From assembly GCA_002780005.1 (NCBI GenBank), contig PEWV01000020.1, positions 1 to 45,111 on the forward strand: a stretch of DNA of 45,111 nt, read 5' to 3'. The stretch is from Candidatus Aquitaenariimonas noxiae. GTDB lineage: Bacteria; Omnitrophota; Gorgyraeia; Aquitaenariimonadales; Aquitaenariimonadaceae. Each line of letters starts with the position of its first letter. Within the stretch, counting starts at the first letter, position 1. Shown here in pieces: positions 35,901 to 40,771 of the stretch. Both the position numbers and the translations under genes were made by a program. The notes under the pieces are model-generated. The model saw only the letters and a list, made by a program, of their open reading frames with translations. It made no database searches and was not told the origin of the DNA.

Positions 35901-37951
35901 AAAATAGCGTAAGGAGCTCTGCTTCTGAAAAAGATTCAAAAATAGCAGAGTTGCAGAGTGCCGTTTCAGGCCTGCAGGCGGACTTGAATACCGCTAGCAG
36001 TACGGTTGCGGATAAGGCGAGATTGAGCGAGCAGGCGCTGCAGGAGCAAATAAAACAAATTGGCTCCGAGCGGGATGCCTTGACTACCGAATTAAACAGC
36101 CTTAAAAGAGAATTGCCGGATAAGGTCACTGCTATAGAACAAGAATGGCGCAGCAAGATGGAGGGGATGACGAGGCAGTATGAAGAAAAACTGGCAAAAC
36201 AACAAGAATCTGTCGATTCCGGAGCTATTGCCGAAAAGAACCAAATGCAGGAAAGAATGTCCTACCTTATAAAAGACCTTGCATCGGCCAAGGACGCATT
36301 AAATAAGGCGTCTACGCAATTACAGGATAGGGATTCTACCATATCTTTGCTGAGAGAAGAAAAAACGAACTTAGAGAGCGGTACCAGTCAGAAAGATAAG
36401 AAGATAACCGAACTGCAAAACGCAGTTTATGAACTGGATAAGAAAATAAAGTCTTCCGAACTTTTAACGGCAACAACGCCAGAACCCGTAGACAGAATTA
36501 TGCAGGAAAAAGTGGCTAATCTCGAGGAAGAGAAGACCAATCTCCAAAACGTAATTGAGTTTAAGAATAAAAAAATAAATGAACTTGAAAAAACCGGCGC
36601 AGCAAAGGAAGGCCCTTCGGATCAGGCCTTAAAAGAGAAGATAGCTCAACTGACAAATGAACTTGATGCGGCAAAAAGAGATGCCGAAACGAGGATTGCG
36701 GCTTCAGGCAAACAGTGGAGCGCTAAATTAGACGAGTTGACACGAGGGTACGAAGAGAAGCTTGTGAGTAAGTACCCCATGTCTGAAGGCGAAAAAAATA
36801 TAGTGAGTAAACTATCGACCCAGGTAAAAGAGAGAAACTCGAGCATAGAGGCGCTTACTAAAGAGAAAACAGACCTAGAAAACAGCGTGAATGAAAAAGA
36901 TAAAAAAATAGCCGAATTGCAGTATTCTATTTTATCCTTGAGGGAAGAACTAAGAACGCCTAAATCCTCGATAGGGCAAAAAGAAGCTCTGCCGGGGCAG
37001 GGTTTAGAGGTAAAACCCGATCAGGTTGATGCAGAATTGGCCGCAGTAAAAAAAGACGCTGACGCCAAAATTGCCTTAGTGAATAAACAATGGCAAGCTA
37101 AGCTAGAGTCTATAACAAAGGAATACGAGGCCAAGTTGGCCCAATTGAAGCAAAGAGCAGGTTCAATGACAGAAGATGATTTATTGCTGGCCAAAATAGA
37201 GATGTTCAAGAAGCCCCTTCAAGACAAGATAACCGAGTTAAATAACGAAATAGCAGCGTTAAAAACACGAGAAAGCGAATTATCAAAAAAGAGTGAGATC
37301 GGCGAAAAAGACCTTCTTGCGAAAGATAAGGAATGGCAGGATAAGCTTTCAGCCGTTCAGGAAGGCTTTATAGCTGAAGAGAATAAATGGCAGGAAAAAG
37401 CCACGTCAGAACTTAAAGGCGAACTTGACGCAGTGAAAGAGCGCGATAGGGCCATAGAGATCCTTAAAAGCGAAATCGCAAAAAGAGACCAGAAAATAAA
37501 AGATTTAGAAGAAGTCTCTTCAAGCTTAAAGAAAGAGGCAGCTCCGGCGCAAGAGATGAAAGAGGTCTCCCCAGCCGTAGAGCAGCCGGAAGTTTCCAGT
37601 TCGGTCCAAGGCCAAAAAAATGTTGCATCAGAAAAAGAAAAATGGTATGATAGCGACAAAGAACTGCAGGAATACCGTACAAGGATCAAACAGCTTGTTT
37701 TAGATAATATCATTAAATCAATAGATTTTGCGAAATATAGAGGCAAGGTAGGGTCTGTAAGGATTGAATTTGAATTATTTTCAAACGGCTTCCTGAAAGA
37801 AGAGCCGACATTCTACGGAACGGACGATGAAACTTTGATGGACAGCCTGTACGAATGTTTCAGAAAATCGTTACCGTTCCCTGAGTTCCCGAAAAGCCTC
37901 AAAGAAAGTTCACAGCGTTTTACTTTAGTAGTTTCTTTCGGAAAGAAGTAG
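29972..37951 (+). CDS. giant coiled-coil envelope protein with C-terminal TonB/TolA-like domain
   Basis: This 2659-residue protein starts at GTG 29972 (AAGGAG eight bases upstream, GTGA overlap with the previous stop). Its parts are a hydrophobic N-terminus (LLILPALLIFIEIIFLHSYT), either a signal peptide cut after TLA or an anchor; a small beta domain at about 35-110 (VYMLPLGAQDGAKRGNIVEI); a coiled coil from about 150 to 2520; and a C-terminal domain from about 2557 (YRTRIKQLVLDNIIKSIDFA, VGSVRIEFELFSNGFL, LPFPEFPKSL) with the pattern of TonB/TolA C-terminal domains. The rod is built of repeats that each contain a PLQxRIxxLT segment and a WQxKLDxxxKDYEQKL segment. E. coli TolA has the same order in about 420 residues. 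It probably links inner membrane or periplasm to an outer-membrane partner such as the secretin; the target is unknown. Confidence 0.85.
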   Translation: MKKQKTLLILPALLIFIEIIFLHSYTLAQVGSVAAKEIIPIEKNHVYMLPLGAQDGAKRGNIVEILRDGVKVAEAKLISVINESSVAEVVTMFDVKEILGSDTVRISPKSPAEEAAQIEKEKLGTPYEESSAETVIQEEMPAREIPLKQVSDKLEYLTYQITTFKDQLKSKETAINSLTKEKAELKSLLDKKDQKENELEKEIAHLKDAVKAMQTADSEKIRTIKEPLQAKITSLETELQGLKNSTSSQMTGLANKIKDNESLASVLSREKSNLESVVEQKNQKIATLEDAISDMKKELSNAKVSVDEQLNQAKDPLRERINRLTVEMAALEDDSKDKVNTLRNQYKEELDLKEQQWQSKLEAQRLESEHNLVQQQQELEKKFTFERTQMQDKISAQESIIASIKTELNATSTSVPEKVRAAEQPLQTRIDKLTADLASAQEDSQKRINLIRNQANQDLVAKDQQWQAKLDSLKKDYEQKLIDQQGLLAKQSALQQDQDQAKISSLEKSLKNLTDTSTSQSASYNEQAKNKDLMIATLAKEKSDLRGILDQREQKIKELDGLVNALKDEVKSTKDSMAEKMKSAEQPLQERIAQLNSEITSAQEQHQKQLVSFKDQSSQIVAAKDQEWQGKLNSLKQEYEQKLLLEQQASEKAIALVKDELASVKVSVDNKVQLEKEPLQQRVNQLAAELVSLQTQSQNQIGIIKNQSAKDVALKEQEWQAKLDAIKKDYEQKLTQQQDAANKQIVALNGQLSSANSSVADKVRLAKEPMQERIDQLTSQLTGITKESQDKISLAESKYQEALTARDKEWQARLDTLVKDYEQKSAREQDVSKKQIALLEGELNSVMSAIPKKVKLVQQPLQQKIDQLTAELSSATKESQDRIALAESNAQQNIAAKDKEWQAKIEQITKGYEQKLAQREADSAKQFDAQQNQANLKIISLESAVKEAGSSADAQITVLKSQIKDKEAALASLVSDKSKLDNSLKQNQQTITELQNTVTSLKEHVKSTMDSMPSKIESAKQPLQQKIDQLTTELASAKKTYDESIASAQKKAQDDMSLNAKAWQDKLDAITKDYEQKLALQKDDATKQLSMQQSQMQGNIAALQESNAKLNEDLKATLASIPEKIRLAKEPLQQRIDQLTSDAASMDKEYQGKVSLAESKAKEESAAKEKEWQAELDTLVKDYEQKLAMQKNESAKQLTAQQSQTQGNITALQGTINKLNEEVNAARNSLQEQVNSAKQPLQERVDQLTTELAAAKKTYDESIASAQKKAQDDISLNAKTWQDKLDATIKTYEQKLAIQKDDSAKQFGLQQNQLQARITTLERELKDLGSSSDNQVTAIKKQLNEKDTLISSVTNENASLKGVVSQREQKLTSLQDSLTTLNSEISANAQQWQSRLDALVKEYEQRLAQQREDSAKELALESGKAQEKIASLEETVKNLKGTADSQVASLGNKLAEKENLVASLTKEKTDTEAALRLKEGQLISLQDTISTLNKDMSSGNQQWQVKFDALKQSYEQKLAQAAQDSEKAFAAQKDEAQSKITSSETELASLKSNAAAQISSLSAKLSEKEALISSLTKEKDNLKSERDARDKRVAELQNTVEALKEEMNATVASAENKMQLTKQPLQERIDRLTSEIASLSNDYQTKLAAIEKQSQDKIEAINKDYQDKFVKQQQDSNANLAVQKNEMQERMAFLVSDLARAKEVSDKLASQLNEKDSLITSLNGEVSKLTANLNQKETEALALKNTISNLEVQVKSTTESVDGKVKSAEEPLKDRLNQLTSDLSAIDGNYKSKLAYSEKQWQDKLDTTTKEYEAKLAKQTEDANAALATERSQMQERTTFLVTDLAKSKDMVDKLSAQLRDKEATLASLNTSTSSNEEKVSSLQKTVDSLNKELASRDQEWQEKLDALKQEYEQKISAKEADLASQGVQEQSQMQERIALLEKELKDLGGITDSRIASFKTQLKDKDSVIAALSDEKNSVRSSASEKDSKIAELQSAVSGLQADLNTASSTVADKARLSEQALQEQIKQIGSERDALTTELNSLKRELPDKVTAIEQEWRSKMEGMTRQYEEKLAKQQESVDSGAIAEKNQMQERMSYLIKDLASAKDALNKASTQLQDRDSTISLLREEKTNLESGTSQKDKKITELQNAVYELDKKIKSSELLTATTPEPVDRIMQEKVANLEEEKTNLQNVIEFKNKKINELEKTGAAKEGPSDQALKEKIAQLTNELDAAKRDAETRIAASGKQWSAKLDELTRGYEEKLVSKYPMSEGEKNIVSKLSTQVKERNSSIEALTKEKTDLENSVNEKDKKIAELQYSILSLREELRTPKSSIGQKEALPGQGLEVKPDQVDAELAAVKKDADAKIALVNKQWQAKLESITKEYEAKLAQLKQRAGSMTEDDLLLAKIEMFKKPLQDKITELNNEIAALKTRESELSKKSEIGEKDLLAKDKEWQDKLSAVQEGFIAEENKWQEKATSELKGELDAVKERDRAIEILKSEIAKRDQKIKDLEEVSSSLKKEAAPAQEMKEVSPAVEQPEVSSSVQGQKNVASEKEKWYDSDKELQEYRTRIKQLVLDNIIKSIDFAKYRGKVGSVRIEFELFSNGFLKEEPTFYGTDDETLMDSLYECFRKSLPFPEFPKSLKESSQRFTLVVSFGKK
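30647..37400 (+). repeat. internal repeat array of the coiled-coil giant
   Basis: About 15 copies of a (K/E/Q)PLQxRIxxLT segment and about 18 of a WQxKLDxxxKxYEQKL segment alternate. Measured starts of the PLQ-type segment: 30647, 30914, 31241, 31727, 32000, 32273, 32546, 33032, 33359, 33686, 34838, 35279. Steps in codons are 89, 109, 162, 91, 91, 91, 162, 109, 109, 384, 147. The 91-codon step equals 13 heptads. The 162-codon steps carry an extra insert with a TSL/DKE-rich segment. Confidence 0.85.
33053..33831 (+). repeat. recent duplication inside the coiled-coil giant
   Basis: The DNA at 33053-33177 recurs at 33707-33831 with about five differences counted by eye over 125 bases, an offset of 654 bp (218 codons, twice the 109-codon unit). 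The rest of the array is much more diverged, so this pair is young. Confidence 0.85.
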
Positions 37952-37967
37952 AAACGGAGGGTAGGGC

Positions 37968-38573
37968 ATGACAAAAAAGATTTTTTACGCAGGAATCATA
38001 TTTAGCTTATTATGTTTTGGCGCTTGTATCAGCATAAGTAGTATTTTAGCGAAGGATAATAATAAAACTGCCGAACCCGAACCTATGGAACTGGATCAAA
38101 CGAGCTGGGAAATTGTCATTACCCCTATAACCAGCGCTCCGGGCAAGGAACCGCAAACCGTAAGCGATAATTTGATATTCGAGGACAAGAAGTTTAGTTC
38201 AGAAAATTTTACAAACAACGGATTTGACGCCACAAACTATTCACTGTCCCTTAAAGACGATGGCGCTACTGTTTGCGAAACAATGCAAACTAAGGATAAA
38301 GACACTATCTTCTGGCGCATGGAAGTAATGGGAGATGGCATGAAAGGTATTATAAGTAAGGTATATATTAGCGAAAACAAATCCGAAGATTTCAGGTTCA
38401 GCGGAAAGCTAACAAGCGGTACCCTAAAACCAAGGGTAAAGAGGATAGTGGTGGAAAGAATGCCGCCAGAAGATATGCGTATGCTGGGCCTTAAGGTACC
38501 TGAGCCAAAGCCCAGAAGTTTTTGGCAAAGACTGATCGGAAAGATCAAGAGGTTGTTAGGGCTGGGCAAGTAA
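37968..38573 (+). CDS. exported protein with an unrecognised domain shared with the transposase fusion
   Basis: This 201-residue protein has a signal peptide (IFYAGIIFSLLCFGAC); Cys20 follows FGA and might be lipidated, although the lipobox is imperfect. Residues 47-150 form a domain with TSWEIVIT, LIFEDKKFSSENFTNNGFDA, CETMQTKD, IFWRMEVMGDGMKGIIS and DFRFSG. The same order of motifs occurs in the C-terminal part (326-427) of the transposase fusion at 39017-40321, so the domains are homologous. The C-terminus is basic and amphipathic (FWQRLIGKIKRLLGLGK). It follows the giant gene by 16 bp with GGAGGG before ATG. I recognise no named family; a secreted beta-rich binding domain is a guess. Confidence 0.82.
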   Translation: MTKKIFYAGIIFSLLCFGACISISSILAKDNNKTAEPEPMELDQTSWEIVITPITSAPGKEPQTVSDNLIFEDKKFSSENFTNNGFDATNYSLSLKDDGATVCETMQTKDKDTIFWRMEVMGDGMKGIISKVYISENKSEDFRFSGKLTSGTLKPRVKRIVVERMPPEDMRMLGLKVPEPKPRSFWQRLIGKIKRLLGLGK

Positions 38574-38610
38574 CTTTTGTAAAAATTTAATTCTTAACAG
38601 CGCATAAAGA

Positions 38611-38644
38611 AACCCGTAAGAACGCGAATTCTTACGGGTTTTTT
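38611..38644 (+). terminator. strong intrinsic terminator after the envelope operon
   Basis: A 12-bp perfect stem (38611-38622 with 38629-38640), loop CGCGAA, runs into TTTTTT. It ends the transcript of the giant coiled-coil and 201-residue genes and separates it from the riboswitch operon. Confidence 0.93.
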
Positions 38645-38658
38645 GCTTTTTTGAATAC

Positions 38659-38677
38659 AAAAGTGCCAGGCACTTTT
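38659..38677. repeat. REP-like palindrome R1
   Basis: AAAAGTGCC-A-GGCACTTTT, 9-bp arms around one base. The same core with T at the centre recurs at 38943-38959, and its arms recur in swapped order in the terminator at 38904-38924. Such palindromes next to a REP-associated transposase gene are probably its recognition sites. Confidence 0.7.
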
Positions 38678-38727
38678 AATTATGCCTGTTAGAAGATAAA
38701 AAGGCAGCCGTTTTTTGAATTAACACC

Positions 38728-38755
38728 TTGACTTTTTCAAAAAATATGCTATACT
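38728..38755 (+). promoter_or_regulatory. sigma70-type promoter of the riboswitch operon
   Basis: TTGACT (38728-38733) and TATACT (38750-38755) with a 16-base spacer. Transcription would start near 38762, about 30 bases before the riboswitch aptamer. Confidence 0.72.
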
Positions 38756-38792
38756 TATAATTGAAAGCAAGAAGCTCATTGAAAGTTTAAAG

Positions 38793-38882
38793 AATTTGTA
38801 AAAGGCAAACCCAGAGTAATCTGGGGACGCAAAGTCGTGCGTCCGCTGACGCTTTAGTAGCGGATAGGCAGATTGCCGAATT
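38793..38882 (+). ncRNA. c-di-GMP-I (GEMM-I) riboswitch aptamer
   Basis: The hallmark GGCAAACC (38804-38811) and GGGGACGCAAAG (38823-38834) flank a P2 hairpin CCCAGA/TCTGGG closed by a GTAA (GNRA) loop at 38816-38819. P3 has CCGCT (38843-38847) pairing with AGCGG (38859-38863) plus short lower pairs. The 3' side GATTGCCGAA closes the fold, with AATTT (38793-38797) pairing to GAATT (38878-38882) as P1. In Vibrio cholerae Vc2 numbering, G20 and A47 correspond to G38804 and A38831. G at position 20 favours c-di-GMP over the cGAMP-binding variants, which carry A. It lies between the promoter at 38728 and a terminator hairpin, upstream of the transposase-fusion operon. Confidence 0.9.
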
Positions 38883-38903
38883 GTTAGCGAAAAATAATAC
38901 TCG

Positions 38904-38932
38904 ATCCAGGCACTGTGCCTGGATTTTTTTTT
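38904..38932 (+). terminator. riboswitch expression platform terminator, also a swapped-arm palindrome (R2)
   Basis: ATCCAGGCAC-T-GTGCCTGGAT (38904-38924) has 10-bp arms and is followed by a run of T, so it should terminate transcription 20 bases after the aptamer. Its arms are the GGCAC and GTGCC half-sites of the R1 and R3 palindromes in swapped order. Whether ligand turns it on or off cannot be read by eye. Confidence 0.8.
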
Positions 38933-38942
38933 GGAAATTTTG

Positions 38943-38992
38943 AAAGTGCCTGGCACTTTAAGCTTCAAGAAAGTAAAACGACAGGCACTTTA
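38943..38992. repeat. REP-like palindrome R3 and half-site R4
   Basis: AAAGTGCC-T-GGCACTTT (38943-38959) is a perfect palindrome. A half-site CAGGCACTTT follows at 38982-38992. With R1 they bracket the promoter and riboswitch just upstream of the transposase-fusion gene. Confidence 0.68.
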
Positions 38993-39016
38993 AAGAAAAG
39001 AAGGGAAAAGCAGAAG

Positions 39017-40321
39017 ATGCCAAGGTTGCCGAGAATTTACATCGAAGGGGCGCTCTACTACATAACCTCAAGAGGCGGAATTAATCAAAACATTTTCATA
39101 GATGTTTCTGATTACCATGAATATCTCTCCCTAATAGACAAATATAAAAAACAATACGGTTTTAAACTATTCTCTTACGTTCTATTACCCACTCATCTGC
39201 ACATGCTCGTAGAATTGCGGAACAACGTAGGTGTTTCCAAGATCATGCATGATGTCAATTCTCTTTATACCAAGATCTATAATAACCGCTACGCCAAAGG
39301 AGGCCATCTTTTCCAGGAACGGTTCAGCGTGACGCTTGCCGAAAAAGAAAGCCACCTTTTGCAGCTTACCAGGTACATTCATCTGAATCCTAAACGTCTC
39401 GGTACGGTAGAAAACCCCAGCGACTACCCATACTCAAGCTATGCTCAATATCTGGATGCCACAAAAAGAAATTATCCCGAAATGAGGGATGAAGTGGAAG
39501 AAGCATTTTATATCCTAAAAGGCAGGGAAGAGGCCCTCGCGGAATATACTAAAAAAGCCACGCCGAAAGAAACAAACGAGATCGAACGGCTTCTCCATAA
39601 GAAAAAGATCTTAGGCTCAAAGGCGTTTGAAGAAAATGTGAGATCAGCGATCGAAGAAAGCGCCAAACAGCAAAAGCAAAGACAAGTCATTCCAAAAAAA
39701 GCCCAAATACTGTACTTAGTTTTAGGCGGGGCCATCTTTTTTGTTTTAACCATCGGCATCGTTTATTTGTACAAACAGAATTCAGGGTTAAAAAACAGAT
39801 ATAACGAGACGATGACGCACTACAGCGATATTCTGGAGATGCTCAGGCGCGAGAGGAACAGGGCCCTTACTGAAAACAGGAATGCCGAAGAATATTTGTG
39901 GAAGATACGCCTGACCGAAAAAGCGCTTCAGGAATTAAAGAGCGAGAAAAAAAGCGTAATACAGGCCGGGAAAGATATAGACGGCTGCGCGTGGAAGATC
40001 AGGCTCGCGCAAATAGACGGGCCAAAAAAAGATTTTATAGATCTCGATACGATTATTTTCGAGGATAATTACATCAGTTCTGAACAATTGAGGCAGGAAG
40101 GGTTTAGCACCACGCGCTATTCGAAAAAAGTCTTGAAGAACGGCAACACCGGCTGGGAAACAATCCAGGCGAACGGAACGGGCGAAACAGCGTTCTGGCG
40201 CGGAGAGTGGGACGGCAGGGTCATGAGAGGCGTACTAAGCAGGCGTTCAAGTGACGGCGCAGTCAGGGATTTTTCTTTCGCGGCAGTCGGTGGAAAAATA
40301 AAACAGGAGGTTTTGCGATGA
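39017..40321 (+). CDS. REP-associated tyrosine transposase domain fused to a membrane helix and an extracytoplasmic domain
   Basis: This 434-residue protein starts with the RAYT pattern MPRLPRIYIEGALYYITSRG. The HUH motif is His60-Leu-His62 in LLPTHLHMLVEL. The catalytic Tyr120 sits in LTRYIHLNPKRLG, the place matching Tyr115 of E. coli TnpA-REP. A segment ERLLHKKKILGSKAFEENV (190-208) is usual for longer RAYTs. Then comes a membrane helix at 231-252 (ILYLVLGGAIFFVLTIGIVY), a short coiled coil, and residues 326-427 homologous to the 201-residue exported protein upstream (CAWKIRLAQID, IIFEDNYISSEQL, WETIQANG, FWRGEWDG, MRGVLS). RAYTs are normally soluble proteins of 150-320 residues. The active-site residues look intact. 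ATG 39017 is chosen by homology, with AAGGG upstream. It follows a c-di-GMP riboswitch and overlaps the next gene by ATGA. Confidence 0.9.
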   Translation: MPRLPRIYIEGALYYITSRGGINQNIFIDVSDYHEYLSLIDKYKKQYGFKLFSYVLLPTHLHMLVELRNNVGVSKIMHDVNSLYTKIYNNRYAKGGHLFQERFSVTLAEKESHLLQLTRYIHLNPKRLGTVENPSDYPYSSYAQYLDATKRNYPEMRDEVEEAFYILKGREEALAEYTKKATPKETNEIERLLHKKKILGSKAFEENVRSAIEESAKQQKQRQVIPKKAQILYLVLGGAIFFVLTIGIVYLYKQNSGLKNRYNETMTHYSDILEMLRRERNRALTENRNAEEYLWKIRLTEKALQELKSEKKSVIQAGKDIDGCAWKIRLAQIDGPKKDFIDLDTIIFEDNYISSEQLRQEGFSTTRYSKKVLKNGNTGWETIQANGTGETAFWRGEWDGRVMRGVLSRRSSDGAVRDFSFAAVGGKIKQEVLR

Positions 40322-40761
40322 AGAGATTATTCGGAATTTTATTAATTTCGATTTTTGCCTTGACGGCAACGAGCTTTAAGGCATTCGGCGCTGACGAAGT
40401 TTTTGCGACACACAAAATTCTCATAAAAGTCCAGCCAAACTATATTGTGATGACTGCCGGCGCGAAGACAATTCCTGTTGATTACGCCAGGATAAGGTCC
40501 ACGGGCTTAAGGGAAGCTAATAAAACGTACAACGCGGTAAGCATTGAACGGGTTTATACGCTTCAGGAAAAAGTAGTGGACGGTAAACCCGTTATAGTGG
40601 ACGGTGAAACCATTCATGAAGAAGTCGAGACCCCTGATACTTTCATTCTGACATTGCAGGATTATAGGGATGAGCAAGGTAACCTTGTCGAGATCGATAT
40701 AGATAAAGCAGTATTGGCCTATACGGGAGTATCGGTAGTTATTCTAGCGCAAAAGCAGTAA
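40318..40761 (+). CDS. small exported protein of unknown function
   Basis: This 147-residue protein has a signal peptide (LFGILLISIFALTATSFKAF, likely cut after FGA). The mature part is predicted beta-rich and acidic: HKILIKVQPNYIVMTAGAKT, then VYTLQEKVVDGKPVIVDGET and DTFILTLQDYRDEQ. I recognise no family. It overlaps the transposase-fusion stop by ATGA and lies 10 bp before the giant surface protein, so all three are probably translated from one riboswitch-controlled mRNA. It might help export or anchor the surface protein; this is inference. Confidence 0.85.
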   Translation: MKRLFGILLISIFALTATSFKAFGADEVFATHKILIKVQPNYIVMTAGAKTIPVDYARIRSTGLREANKTYNAVSIERVYTLQEKVVDGKPVIVDGETIHEEVETPDTFILTLQDYRDEQGNLVEIDIDKAVLAYTGVSVVILAQKQ

Positions 40762-40771
40762 GAAAGGGAAT

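Noticed and set aside
30647-37400. Possible CRISPR or tandem satellite because of regular repeats
   Set aside because: Repeats are in frame, diverged, several hundred bases long and encode coiled coil; there are no short identical repeats with unique spacers.
38793-38882. cGAMP (GEMM-Ib) rather than c-di-GMP specificity
   Set aside because: The base matching position 20 of the Vc2 aptamer is G (38804), whereas the cGAMP-binding variants carry A; binding data would be needed to be certain.
38915-39016. Upstream extension of the transposase fusion to 38915
   Set aside because: That stretch overlaps the terminator and palindromes, and homologous RAYTs begin at MPRLPRIYIEG, matching ATG 39017.
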